Shown here piece after piece: positions 37,661 to 46,516 of a stretch of 64,000 nt of DNA. Below the pieces are notes generated by a model. That model made no database searches and was not told where the DNA came from. It saw only the letters and a program-made list of their open reading frames with translations. The translations under genes were made by a program, and so were the position numbers. This DNA comes from Chitinophaga silvatica (GTDB lineage: Bacteria; Bacteroidota; Bacteroidia; Chitinophagales; Chitinophagaceae), in the NCBI RefSeq assembly GCF_003419895.1, contig NZ_QPMM01000001.1, positions 1 to 64,000 on the forward strand, given 5' to 3'. Every line of letters begins with the position of its first letter. Position 1 is the first letter of the stretch.

Positions 37661-40612
37661 TCATGGGCAAACTACATAGTTGCCATACGTTTTAGCGCTG
37701 TATGTTCCATCTGAAAATAAGTACCAGTAGCCTTCCCGGCATTGTGAACCAATAAAATCGATAAATGTCTTCTTTATACCCTTTTCACAAATCCCATTTA
37801 TCGCTTTATGGTCTATCCCTAAGCATTGGCATTGACCATTCAGGTCTACATAATTTTGCCCATTTTTCTCTATATCTGCCAATGCCATGTTATTTGCCGT
37901 TTCCTGATCATCGGCAACATAAGTACCTGCTGCTACAGTATATGGAAGGGAAGATGGAGTAAATCCTCGTCCACACCCACTCTTTGTAAATATTTGTGTA
38001 TAGGCTACATTGCTATAGGAAGTACCGCCGCAGGTTTCCGGCTGTCCTGCATAGTTATAACATATTCGTTTAACGATGTTCCCATTTTGATCCCGTACAA
38101 AACTTAATCGATTCATACCATCATATTCGTAGAAGGTAATTTTTCCATTCTGATCTGACACAGAACTAATATTTCCAGATGGGGTGTAAGTATAAGTAGT
38201 GATCTGTGCATCTATCGGGTATACTCTTACTTCATCAATGGCTTGGCCATCCGTAAGCGTCATTCCGTTTGTGTATGGTTTTGAGGTATATATCCATTGT
38301 GTGCTACGATACCAATAATCGACCCGATAGCTACGGGAATTAGGCATGGTAAAAGGAATCGTAAAAACACCCGGCTTAAATCGTTGACCAATGTATGGCT
38401 TTTCTAATACTAAATATGAACTGTCCTCAAACCCTTCATAATAAAACTCTGAAGCTACATTAGTGGTTTGGTCTGTGTAATAAGTATAATTTACACGGAA
38501 AGGGTTAGCTGAGGTAGTAGGACTAACACTAAACTGGTCGGTTGTTAATGTGTATGTTCCTGCATTTAAATTACCCAACATTATGCTTACCGGATAACTG
38601 ATTTTCCAGCTATCCCAGGTTTCATTAAGTGTTCCGGGTGTAATAACCTGGCATAGATACCCTGATTTAGTAATAACCGGGCTACCACCTGTTAAATTAT
38701 ATCGGCAATATCTTGCTTCCGGTGCTAATACTTCAAGTTTAATATATACAGATCCGGTTTGAGCAAGGGTAAAGGTAACAGACTTTGTTTCTCCGGGATT
38801 GGCGGTGATGATTGCACTAGTAGCAGTACCAGGTGTAGTACCTACTTTGTCTTTATGCGCGGCATCTGCATTTTGCAAAACTGCCACCACACGTTCACCT
38901 TTATATCCCCACATATATGATTGTTCAGGGCTTCCTTGTGAAACTATATTTACAACCTTTCCACTGTCATTATATGAAAGACTTTCCTGACGTATGTTAA
39001 AGGCGGGTAGGCGATTGAGTAACGCTGGATTAAATGTTCCGGCTGTAGCTGAAGGTAAAGGTGCTGCGGTTTGAAGTCTGAATAGCTGTTCGGCATTTAT
39101 ATTTCCGGTAATCTGCGGTTTAAAATCTGTTACAGTCGCATCCAGCAAGTATTGCGCACCGGGTTTGAGTTGCCAGGTTTCACGAGACACGACAGTTGAC
39201 AATGCGTTAGCATCTTTTAGTCTATTCAGCGGTACTACAGAGCTATTATAATCAGCCGGATAATAATAACGTTCCTGAATGGTATCTCCAATGCTATTAA
39301 CAGTAGTAACAGTTTTAGGGTACAAATAAGTTAAATCATTAACATAGTTTTTTGTTGTTTGGGTAAAATTACCTGTGCTATCATAGTCTTTAATTACACT
39401 GCTGGAAAGTTCTGCACTACCGGAAAGGGGATAATAACCTTCTGAAATAATTTTTGTTTTAGACGCTGCATTTGCCGCAAAATAGCTATCATAGCACATC
39501 AGCATCTGTGTGGCCTTATATCTTACCGAATATTGTGAAGTCAACCCCCAATTTTTCTGTGTAAATTTATAAGTGTTCGTTAGTTCTGTTACCGGTCTGT
39601 TACTTTTATCCAATTCTAACTTTCTTTTGAGTAATCCATACATCCAGGGAAGGCTACGGGTTCTGTCTGAATATGGAGGTTGGAGAACAGGTACTGCAAG
39701 TGCTATCTCCGTTGGAGAAGTGAACTCATATATCGTTTTACCAATATTGTTAGTGCCATTTCCTTCCAATACTTCTACACGCTGATATAGATGAGGTAGT
39801 AAGTTGTTTTTTGAAGGATGATTACTAAACTCGTATGCATTAGTTACAACATCAGACTTTTGGGGATTGGGAGCTGGCGGTGAATCAAACAGGTTAGCAA
39901 TTATGGTGATTGCCATTGATGCAAATATGTTGAAAGACAACTGTCCGCTTATCTGAGAAAAGCTAAGACTATTTGCATAAGCATTTATTGCTACCGGAGC
40001 AGTGACTAAGGCTACATTATAAGCCATGTTTGCAGCATAATTCGGGGAAGTTCCTAACGGTATTATTGAAGTAGTGAATACTGTATCTTTATATAATGGT
40101 GGTTCATATCCCCAACCAGATGAAGTGCTGTCTATTTTTACATATCTGTATCCTCTGATTACCTTTTTGGCACTATCTAACATATCAGTATAAAGGGTTC
40201 TGGCAACTCTGACACCACCAGTAAGAACAGTACTCCCTGAGTATGTTTCAGTATTAAGTTCATATTCAAAATTCAACCTGCCTCCGGTTGGATAGGTAAT
40301 CTGGCTCAAAGTTCCCAGTACGGCTTCACCATAGCCATTTACAAATCTTTGGGTAGTGTAAGACAATCCTCTTGCATTATTCCAGGTATTATCGACGGTT
40401 GAATAGTCACTATACAAAGGACTTCTATTAAAATAACCAAAGTGATCCTGTGATGGCCAGGTACGTGGCGGTACATAGGAAGCAGCTCCTCCTAAATTTT
40501 TATCATGATAATAATCAAATATGTAGGGAGGATCTATAGAGGAATATTGTCCTGTTTTCTGTACAGATCTTAATGCAAGTCTTGCATTAGGTAACTCTGT
40601 GGAAGGAAACAC
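37661..40612 (-). CDS. RHS-like protein, C-terminal fragment with DUF5977 domain (split gene)
   Basis: This 983-codon frame starts with no signal peptide at a GTG and continues, in the same reading frame, the 40664-41725 gene; a single TAA (40666-40664) separates them. Codons between stop and GTG (LFKYQYFSKEFYRDTDYV) still read like the protein. It has YD-type sequence near the C-terminus (YTPSGNISSVSDQNGKITFY, then EYDGMNRLSFVRDQNG) and ends with a DUF5977-like Cys-containing module (TKSGCGRGFTPSSLPYTVAA, AGTYVADDQ, CQCLG). In relatives the two parts form one ~1350-residue exported protein upstream of a DUF6443 RHS gene. Whether this fragment is translated is doubtful. Confidence 0.75.
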   Translation of the reverse strand: MFPSTELPNARLALRSVQKTGQYSSIDPPYIFDYYHDKNLGGAASYVPPRTWPSQDHFGYFNRSPLYSDYSTVDNTWNNARGLSYTTQRFVNGYGEAVLGTLSQITYPTGGRLNFEYELNTETYSGSTVLTGGVRVARTLYTDMLDSAKKVIRGYRYVKIDSTSSGWGYEPPLYKDTVFTTSIIPLGTSPNYAANMAYNVALVTAPVAINAYANSLSFSQISGQLSFNIFASMAITIIANLFDSPPAPNPQKSDVVTNAYEFSNHPSKNNLLPHLYQRVEVLEGNGTNNIGKTIYEFTSPTEIALAVPVLQPPYSDRTRSLPWMYGLLKRKLELDKSNRPVTELTNTYKFTQKNWGLTSQYSVRYKATQMLMCYDSYFAANAASKTKIISEGYYPLSGSAELSSSVIKDYDSTGNFTQTTKNYVNDLTYLYPKTVTTVNSIGDTIQERYYYPADYNSSVVPLNRLKDANALSTVVSRETWQLKPGAQYLLDATVTDFKPQITGNINAEQLFRLQTAAPLPSATAGTFNPALLNRLPAFNIRQESLSYNDSGKVVNIVSQGSPEQSYMWGYKGERVVAVLQNADAAHKDKVGTTPGTATSAIITANPGETKSVTFTLAQTGSVYIKLEVLAPEARYCRYNLTGGSPVITKSGYLCQVITPGTLNETWDSWKISYPVSIMLGNLNAGTYTLTTDQFSVSPTTSANPFRVNYTYYTDQTTNVASEFYYEGFEDSSYLVLEKPYIGQRFKPGVFTIPFTMPNSRSYRVDYWYRSTQWIYTSKPYTNGMTLTDGQAIDEVRVYPIDAQITTYTYTPSGNISSVSDQNGKITFYEYDGMNRLSFVRDQNGNIVKRICYNYAGQPETCGGTSYSNVAYTQIFTKSGCGRGFTPSSLPYTVAAGTYVADDQETANNMALADIEKNGQNYVDLNGQCQCLGIDHKAINGICEKGIKKTFIDFIGSQCREGYWYLFSDGTYSAKTYGNYVVCP

Positions 40613-40663
40613 ATAATCCGTATCTCTATAAAATTCCTTCGAAAAGTATTGATATTTAAATAA

Positions 40664-41725
40664 TTAACCAGAGACACTGTTACCATTATTTTTCACCAAC
40701 ACTTGTTTTAATGCCTTTTCTCCAGGCAAATCAGCCATTTCGTTATCATTATAAATAAAATCAATAGTTGTGGCACTATGGCTAAAGGAAATATTGTTTA
40801 GCCGCTTTTTAGTACCTGAAAACCAGTGCTGAATTGTCTGTGTAGATACGTCTGCTGCATAGGTTGGAGCCGAAACCGTAGTATAAATACCTTCGTAACC
40901 AGAAACGTAAGAAATCGAATAATCTGAATAATTAAAAGTTATTCTATGATTGGTAAACGGATCGACTATTTCAGTTAGTAGCCAACTAGTCACAACACTA
41001 TATGGTGAAATATTTTTGTTTTGATAAAGTAATTTTTGTCCGGTAGAAGTAGTAACCTGGTTCCCTTTTTCATAAGTAATGATTTTGGACGTTTCGATAC
41101 CGGAAAACTTATATTTTACTCCATTTTCATCAGTAATTATAAACCCGTTAATCCGCGTTATGATATTGTTTGATGTCATATCGGTTTCAGTTTTCTCTAT
41201 GCGCAAATTGGAATTTGTCATAGGAAAAATGTATCCATCTTTTGTTATGGTGAAGCTTCCAGATTTATTCCCAAAACGAAAGACAAAAATGTCCATTTCC
41301 CGATCAGCGATAATTGAAGAATCAGGTCGATAGGAATTTACTTGTGTTGTGAAGAGTGGTATCCATGCAGCTTTAGCCGGTATAGCACTTGCCATATTAT
41401 AAGGTGAATAAAGATAACCATCGGCGTACCTGATTCCTCCATAAACACCTCCTTTCTGGTCGTCAGGTTCTCCAACTGTCGATCGAATTATGCTACCACC
41501 TGCTTGAAGCTCCCATCCAAGTCCAACACTTGTTGGAACTTCATTATTCTTAATACCTCCACCACCGGTATAATTCAACATGATGAAGGTTGATAGTCGC
41601 TCACCATCATCATAACTAAATAATGGCAAGTTAAATGTTGCTTTTCCTGTGGGAAGGTCAACCTGGGCATATAACGCTCCAGTAAATAGCAAGAATAGAG
41701 CTAGTAGGTAATTACGTAGGGGCAT
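40664..41725 (-). CDS. RHS-like protein, N-terminal fragment ending at a premature stop
   Basis: The 353-residue product has a signal peptide (LLALFLLFTGALYAQ) and the start of a secreted RHS-type protein (LPTGKATFNLPLFSYDDGER, then LNYTGGGGIKNNEVPTSVGL and GWELQAGGSIIR; later GVKYKFSGIETS and EIVDPFTNHRITFNYSDY). It ends at TAA after KNNGNSVSG, while the same frame stays open for 983+ further codons, so it is the front part of a gene split by a nonsense change. Together with the next fragment it would make a protein of ~1354 residues. It is the first gene of the RHS operon at the right end of the island. Confidence 0.82.
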   Translation of the reverse strand: MPLRNYLLALFLLFTGALYAQVDLPTGKATFNLPLFSYDDGERLSTFIMLNYTGGGGIKNNEVPTSVGLGWELQAGGSIIRSTVGEPDDQKGGVYGGIRYADGYLYSPYNMASAIPAKAAWIPLFTTQVNSYRPDSSIIADREMDIFVFRFGNKSGSFTITKDGYIFPMTNSNLRIEKTETDMTSNNIITRINGFIITDENGVKYKFSGIETSKIITYEKGNQVTTSTGQKLLYQNKNISPYSVVTSWLLTEIVDPFTNHRITFNYSDYSISYVSGYEGIYTTVSAPTYAADVSTQTIQHWFSGTKKRLNNISFSHSATTIDFIYNDNEMADLPGEKALKQVLVKNNGNSVSG

Positions 41726-42054
41726 ATATTTGATATTTAAGAAGAGATTCTAATTTGGAGTGAAGGCCATTTGTCGGCACTCAAACAATGTCAATTGCCA
41801 GGGATAATTTCAGCTACAGCATGTTACTTTGAGTTTAATGTTAATCTAATATTCTATACTGCTACTATATTGCAGTTTATTGTTTCAGGAATATAGAATG
41901 CCTCTTTAGAGGTAATGCTCTTCGTGGGGTGAGAGATGTGGAGTTTTTTCTGTTTAGATTATACAAGCTGTATGCGTAAAATTTATGACATCCCCCAAGT
42001 TTTCAACTTGATCCGAGAAAGGGTTAAAAAGCGGGAATTTTTGACACTCGTAGA
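41726..42054. other. Gene-free right end of the island
   Basis: About 330 bp upstream of the RHS operon. It should hold that operon's promoter. A GACACTC heptamer (42043-42049) is the inverse of the GAGTGTC copies at the left end. No gene recognised. Confidence 0.5.
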
Positions 42055-42091
42055 AATAAAATAGGTTGTAAATCAAAGACTTACAACCTAT
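42055..42091 (-). terminator. Terminator downstream of tRNA-Leu
   Basis: Perfect 11-bp stem (ATAGGTTGTAA / TTACAACCTAT, 9-nt loop) starting 5 bp after the tRNA 3' end, with a T-rich tail on the minus strand. It lies on the island side of the attachment repeat, so it was brought by the island. Confidence 0.8.
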
Positions 42092-42095
42092 TGAC

Positions 42096-42118
42096 GTGCC
42101 CAGAACTGGATTCGAACC
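42096..42118 (-). repeat. Right attachment site inside tRNA-Leu
   Basis: Identical over 23 bp to 27834-27856. It covers the 3' acceptor strand and the T arm up to the loop of the intact tRNA gene. Confidence 0.85.
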
Positions 42119-42180
42119 AGCACACCCTTGCGGGCGCTGCGACCTGAACACAGTGCGTCTACCAATTTCGCCATCTGGGC
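42097..42180 (-). tRNA. tRNA-Leu (anticodon CAG)
   Basis: The minus strand folds as a class II tRNA of 84 nt: acceptor GCCCAGA / TCTGGGC with discriminator A, a D arm with AAATTGGTAGACGCA, an anticodon stem CTGTG / CGCAG with loop TTCAGGT (anticodon CAG), a long variable arm (CGCCCGCAAGGGTG-type) and T arm CTGG-TTCGAAT-CCAG. The 3' CCA is not encoded, so it must be added by the cca product at 44969-46405. It reads CUG codons. Confidence 0.95.
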
Positions 42181-42248
42181 ATCCAGGTCCTTTTGTAAAG
42201 GGATTGCAAAGGTATGATTTTGTTTGAATCTGCCAAATTTATTTTCAT

Positions 42249-42284
42249 AAAAATAAAAAGAGCGAAGAAAAAATCTCCGCTCTT
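42249..42284 (-). terminator. Terminator of dapD
   Basis: Stem AAGAGCG / CGCTCTT with an A-rich loop, followed on the minus strand by a T-rich tail, 27 bp after the dapD stop. Confidence 0.75.
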
Positions 42285-42310
42285 CTATTATTTACCTAAG
42301 TAAAAATACT

Positions 42311-43123
42311 TTATACTGCCACGTTGAACTCGCGCAAAGTATCATTCAGACTGGTTTTCAGATCAGTCGATGGTTTACGTTGACCAATAATCAGTGCACA
42401 TGAAACCTGGTATTCGCCTGCCGGGAACTTCTTGGTATAAGTACCAGGAATTACCACGCTGCGGGCTGGTACACGGCCTTTGTATTCGATAGGAGTAGGG
42501 CCACTTACATCAATGATCTTGGTAGATTGAGTCAGTACTACGTTTGCACCCAATACGGCTTCTTTTTCTACTACCACACCTTCTACTACAATACAACGGG
42601 AACCAACAAAGCAACCATCTTCAATGATTACAGGACTGGCTTGTAATGGCTCCAATACACCTCCGATACCAACACCACCACTCAGGTGAACGTTTTTACC
42701 GATTTGTGCACAAGATCCTACAGTTGCCCAGGTGTCTACCATGGTGCCTTCATCTACATACGCGCCAATGTTCACATATGATGGCATCAGAATACAACCT
42801 TTGGCAATGTAGGCACCGTAACGGGCCACTGCATGCGGTACTACGCGCACGCCCAGGTCTTTATAATTCGATTTCAGCCTCATTTTATCATAGAACTCAA
42901 ATGGAGGCAGCTCCATTGTTTCCATTGGCTGGATAGAGAAATACATTAATATCGCCTGCTTAACCCATTCGTTCACCTGCCAGCCATTCTCTGTTGGTGC
43001 AGCTACTCTCAGGTGTCCTTTGTCTACTGCTTCTATTACCGCTTTTACTGCATCTGAGTACTGTGTCTCCTGTAAAAGGCTGCGATCAGCCCAGGCAGCC
43101 AGTATTTGTTGTTGTAAATCCAT
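42311..43123 (-). CDS. dapD: 2,3,4,5-tetrahydropyridine-2,6-dicarboxylate N-succinyltransferase
   Basis: The 270-residue protein is a DapD: N-terminal helical domain (QQQILAAWADRSLLQETQYS), then the left-handed beta-helix with hexapeptide repeats (GAYIAKGCILMPSYVNIGAY, VDEGTMVDTWATVGSCAQIG, GGVGIGGVLEPLQASPVIIE) and C-terminal KFPAGEYQVSCALIIGQRK. It transfers succinyl from succinyl-CoA to tetrahydrodipicolinate in the diaminopimelate/lysine pathway, feeding peptidoglycan. Start is set at ATG 43123 (MDLQQQ), which gives the usual family length; the frame runs back to 43159 through non-homologous sequence. Confidence 0.95.
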   Translation of the reverse strand: MDLQQQILAAWADRSLLQETQYSDAVKAVIEAVDKGHLRVAAPTENGWQVNEWVKQAILMYFSIQPMETMELPPFEFYDKMRLKSNYKDLGVRVVPHAVARYGAYIAKGCILMPSYVNIGAYVDEGTMVDTWATVGSCAQIGKNVHLSGGVGIGGVLEPLQASPVIIEDGCFVGSRCIVVEGVVVEKEAVLGANVVLTQSTKIIDVSGPTPIEYKGRVPARSVVIPGTYTKKFPAGEYQVSCALIIGQRKPSTDLKTSLNDTLREFNVAV

Positions 43124-43136
43124 GGTCTTTTTTTTG

Positions 43137-43144
43137 CAAACATA
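43137..43144 (-). promoter_or_regulatory. Possible -7 promoter element of dapD
   Basis: Minus-strand TATGTTTG fits TAnnTTTG, 13 bp upstream of the dapD ATG. No -33 TTTG at the usual spacing; the short leader is a reservation. Confidence 0.3.
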
Positions 43145-43207
43145 ATATCCATTTAGCAAAATCTCATGCTTTCCTTATTTTCGCGGTTCCTCACAGGGAA
43201 ATAATTT

Positions 43208-44329
43208 ATGAAAATTGGATTCGACGCCAAGCGCGCTTTTCAGAATAATACAGGATTAGGTAATTATAGTCGTACCCTAATATCCTCACTGGTAACCGAT
43301 TTTCCGGGGGAAGAATATTTTTTGTTTGCTCCTAAGCAAACAAAGATGTTCAATACCAATCTGCCGGTTTTTTTACCTGAAAAGAAAATTCATCGCTGGT
43401 TGAAATCAATTTGGCGTAGCCGTTGGGTGGTCGATGATCTAAAACGTGAACATATCAATATCTATCACGGGTTAAGTCATGAACTTCCTTTCGGCATCCA
43501 TAATTCAGGGGTAAAAAGCATTGTTACCATGCATGACCTGATCTTTGAAAGATACCCCCGGCAATACAATCCGATTGATGTACTGACTTACAGGCGGAAA
43601 GCAAAATATGCCTGCAGGTATGCCGATCTCGTAGTTGCCATAAGTGAACAAACAAGGCAGGACCTGATTTCCTTTTATCAGGTTCCTGAAGAAAAAATAA
43701 GGGTAGTTTATCAAAGTTGTGACCCAATCTTTGAAACAATGCTTCCTTTAGACGAAGTGGCTGCTTTCAAACAAAAATACCAGTTGCCCGATCAGTATTT
43801 TCTTTATGTAGGTTCGTTGATTGAAAGAAAGAATCTGCTCGGAATTGTGAAAGCCATGAAAATGCTGCAAGGCAAGGTAGATATACCTTTGGTAGTATTG
43901 GGGAGTGGAAAGAAATACAAACAAAAAGTACAGCAGTATTTAAAAGATAATCAGCTTGCTGAGCAGGTAATTTTCCTGAATGAGCGGGTAAGGCTTGCAA
44001 ATGCTGAATTACCTTTATTGTACCAGGGAGCAGTTGGACTGCTATATCCTTCTTTATTTGAAGGCTTTGGGATTCCGATTCTTGAAGCATTATGGAGTGG
44101 TACTCCGGTTATTACTTCTACTGGCTCCTGTTTTGGAGAAACGGCGGGTGATGCTGCTTTGTATGTAGATCCGTTATTACCTGATTCCATTGCCCAGGCA
44201 ATGCAGCAGTTAATAACCTATCCCGAAGTAGGGTCCAACCTGAGGAAAAAAGGATTAATACATGCACAGCGCTTTGCTCCTTCCAGATGCGCTGCAGATA
44301 TGATGAAGGTATACCAGGAACTGAAATAA
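43208..44329 (+). CDS. Glycosyltransferase family 4 (GT-B)
   Basis: The 373-residue protein has the GT4 layout: N-terminal glycine-rich loop (FQNNTGLGNYSRTLISSLV), a mid-protein HDLIFERYP and an AISEQTRQDLISFY helix, YVGSLIERKNLLGIVKAM at the start of the donor domain, then NAELPLLYQGAVGLLYPSLF and the EGFGIPILEALWSGTPVI motif with the two Glu that bind the nucleotide-sugar. It adds a sugar to a cell-surface glycan, probably LPS or capsule; donor and acceptor cannot be told. It diverges from dapD and is 9 bp ahead of the tsaC-like gene, so probably co-transcribed with it. Confidence 0.9.
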   Translation: MKIGFDAKRAFQNNTGLGNYSRTLISSLVTDFPGEEYFLFAPKQTKMFNTNLPVFLPEKKIHRWLKSIWRSRWVVDDLKREHINIYHGLSHELPFGIHNSGVKSIVTMHDLIFERYPRQYNPIDVLTYRRKAKYACRYADLVVAISEQTRQDLISFYQVPEEKIRVVYQSCDPIFETMLPLDEVAAFKQKYQLPDQYFLYVGSLIERKNLLGIVKAMKMLQGKVDIPLVVLGSGKKYKQKVQQYLKDNQLAEQVIFLNERVRLANAELPLLYQGAVGLLYPSLFEGFGIPILEALWSGTPVITSTGSCFGETAGDAALYVDPLLPDSIAQAMQQLITYPEVGSNLRKKGLIHAQRFAPSRCAADMMKVYQELK

Positions 44330-44338
44330 TTTAATAAG

Positions 44339-44911
44339 ATGGAAATTTTTGAAGATGATATAACAGCTGCCTTACCGGTTTTAAGAAACGGAGGCTTGAT
44401 TTTATACCCGACAGATACTATCTGGGGTATTGGTTGTGATGCAACCGACGAAGCAGCTGTGAAAAAAATATATGAATTAAAACAGCGTAGCGAAAGCAAA
44501 AGTCTGGTCATTTTACTGGCTGAGGTAAGAGATTTGCTGCATTATGTTGCAAATCCCCGTCCTGATATCATGGATATATTATCGGGGTTCAACAGGCCTA
44601 CTACCGTGATTTACGAAGGTGCTTTAGGCCTTGCGCCTAATGTAATTAGTGAAGACGGGAGTGTGGCTATACGAATTGTACAGGACAAGTTCTGCCGGCA
44701 TTTGATAAAAAGGCTGCGTAAACCATTGGTTTCCACCTCTGCTAATCTAAGTGGCATGCCTTCTCCGGCGAATTTTAATGAGGTAGCAGACCCAATTAAA
44801 TCGGGGGTTGATTATGTAGTAAAATATCGTCAATCTGATATTGCTCCTCATTCAGCATCAAGGATTATACGTATTTCAGCGGATGGTACTATCTCTATTA
44901 TCCGTGATTAA
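44339..44911 (+). CDS. L-threonylcarbamoyladenylate synthase (TsaC/Sua5/YrdC family)
   Basis: The 190-residue protein is a single YrdC domain: GGLILYPTDTIWGIGCDATD, then IYELKQRSESKSLVILLAEV, GALGLAPNVISEDGSVAIRI and PLVSTSANLSGMPSPANFNE. It makes threonylcarbamoyl-AMP for the t6A37 modification of tRNAs reading ANN codons. Length matches the short TsaC form without the Sua5 C-terminal domain. It is coupled to the preceding glycosyltransferase and followed by the cca gene. Confidence 0.92.
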   Translation: MEIFEDDITAALPVLRNGGLILYPTDTIWGIGCDATDEAAVKKIYELKQRSESKSLVILLAEVRDLLHYVANPRPDIMDILSGFNRPTTVIYEGALGLAPNVISEDGSVAIRIVQDKFCRHLIKRLRKPLVSTSANLSGMPSPANFNEVADPIKSGVDYVVKYRQSDIAPHSASRIIRISADGTISIIRD

Positions 44912-44924
44912 AGTGTTTATTTAT

Positions 44925-44932
44925 TACCTTTG
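44925..44932 (+). promoter_or_regulatory. Likely -7 promoter element of cca
   Basis: TACCTTTG fits TAnnTTTG and is followed by GCGCCC, 36 bp upstream of the cca ATG. The -33 element is not clear. Confidence 0.45.
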
Positions 44933-44968
44933 CGCCCTGGTTTTAAGCGGAAGGAATAAAATTATAAT

Positions 44969-46405
44969 ATGATCAGTAGCAAGCCATTGGAGATACCCTG
45001 TTCCCTGCAGGAAAGAAAAATACTTGAAAAGATAGCTCTGGCAGCAGATGAATTGAAGGTGCCGGCCTTTCTTATCGGTGGTTTCGTGCGGGATAAGATT
45101 TTAGGAAGAAGAACAAAAGATATGGATATTGTATGTGTAGGTGATGGAATTGCACTTGCCCATAAAGTAGCTGAAAGCTTAGGACCCAATCTCTCTGTTA
45201 ATTTCTTTAAAACCTACGGTACTGCACAAGTAAAGTATAATGAGCTCGAAATAGAATTTGTTGGGGCAAGAAAGGAAAGCTATAGAAGAGATTCCCGTAA
45301 CCCGGAAGTAACTGCCGGTACATTGGAGGATGATCAAAATCGCCGCGACTTTACCATTAATGCAATGGCTATCAGTCTTAGGGCTGTGGATTACGGTACA
45401 CTGATTGATCCCTTTCACGGAATGGAAGACCTGGAGCAAAAAATTATCCGTACTCCTTTGGCTCCCGATCAAACCTTCAGTGATGACCCGCTCAGAATGA
45501 TGAGGGCAATCCGGTTTGCTTCTCAGCTTCAATTTACGATCGAACCTTCTGCTTTTGAAGCTATTAAGGAAAATGCTGATCGTATTAAGATTATTTCTCA
45601 AGAGAGGATTACGGATGAGCTGAATAAAATCATGCTATCGCCTAAACCTTCTGTAGGGCTCGATCTGTTATATAAAGCAGGACTTCTGAAGATAATCTTT
45701 CCTCAAATGGTAGATTTAGTTGGAGTAGAGACTTATGAAGGAAAGGGGCATAAAGATAATTTTTATCATACCTTGCAGGTAATTGATAATATTTCGCAAA
45801 ATACTAAGGATCTTTGGTTAAGATGGGCGGCCCTCTTACATGATATAGGAAAACCTGCAACTAAGAAATATGAGCAGGGCCATGGCTGGACGTTTCACGG
45901 TCATGATGCCGTAGGTGGTAAAATGGTGCCAAGAATTTTTACAAGATTGAAATTACCAATGAATGAAAAAATGAGATTGGTAAAGAAATTGGTAGAATTG
46001 CACCTCAGACCCATAAGTCTTACTAAAGAAAATATTACAGATTCGGCAATACGTAGATTACTATTCGATGCCGGAGATGATATAGAGTCATTAATGTTGT
46101 TATGTGAAGCGGATATAACTTCAAAAAATAAAGCCAAGGTTAAAAGATACCTGGAGAATTTTGAACTAGTTAGGAAACGCCTGAAGGAAGTCGAAGAGAG
46201 CGATCGTATTCGAAACTGGCAACCACCGGTAACCGGAGAACTTATTATGGAAACCTTCGGATTGAATCCTGGCAGGGTAGTTGGTGAGCTGAAAAATGCC
46301 ATCCGTGAAGCTATCCTCGATGGCGTTATCCCCAACACCTACGACGCTGCTTTTGCATTTTTGTTAGAAAAAGCCGGTGAAATGAATCTAAGCCCGGTCA
46401 AATAA
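44969..46405 (+). CDS. cca: CCA-adding tRNA nucleotidyltransferase with HD domain
   Basis: The 478-residue product has the class II nucleotidyltransferase head: [20 protein letters not shown] with the catalytic DxD, then [13 protein letters not shown] and the [20 protein letters not shown] neck motif, followed by an HD domain (LLHDIGKP, with a later FHGHDAVGG). It builds or repairs the 3' CCA of tRNAs. The tRNA-Leu in this window lacks an encoded CCA, so this function is needed. Start at ATG 44969. Confidence 0.93.
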   Translation: MISSKPLEIPCSLQERKILEKIALAADELKVPAFLIGGFVRDKILGRRTKDMDIVCVGDGIALAHKVAESLGPNLSVNFFKTYGTAQVKYNELEIEFVGARKESYRRDSRNPEVTAGTLEDDQNRRDFTINAMAISLRAVDYGTLIDPFHGMEDLEQKIIRTPLAPDQTFSDDPLRMMRAIRFASQLQFTIEPSAFEAIKENADRIKIISQERITDELNKIMLSPKPSVGLDLLYKAGLLKIIFPQMVDLVGVETYEGKGHKDNFYHTLQVIDNISQNTKDLWLRWAALLHDIGKPATKKYEQGHGWTFHGHDAVGGKMVPRIFTRLKLPMNEKMRLVKKLVELHLRPISLTKENITDSAIRRLLFDAGDDIESLMLLCEADITSKNKAKVKRYLENFELVRKRLKEVEESDRIRNWQPPVTGELIMETFGLNPGRVVGELKNAIREAILDGVIPNTYDAAFAFLLEKAGEMNLSPVK

Positions 46406-46516
46406 AAATTGGTAATTTTAGATACCAGAACTATCATTCGTAATATTTTGACTTATTTGATGCAGTCAAAAAGCGGAATGTTTAAACCATTATTATAACT
46501 TATAACCTTTTTTGTC

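Larger units (their letters stand above)
27834..42118. mobile_element. Genomic island inserted at tRNA-Leu(CAG), ~14.3 kb
   Basis: The region is bounded by a 23-bp direct repeat derived from the tRNA-Leu 3' end, with the intact tRNA at the right end. The cargo is accessory and mostly AT-rich: unknown genes, membrane proteins, RHS toxin with immunity genes. Each end has its own terminator on the tRNA strand. No tyrosine recombinase or mobilisation gene is recognised, so the island is probably non-autonomous or decayed. Confidence 0.75.

Noticed and set aside
40600..40670. A frameshift as the cause of the split RHS-like gene.
   Set aside because: Both parts are in the same frame; a single TAA explains the break.
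41954..42151. Open minus-strand frame of 65 codons crossing the tRNA-Leu gene.
   Set aside because: It translates the tRNA itself and its terminator; not a protein gene.
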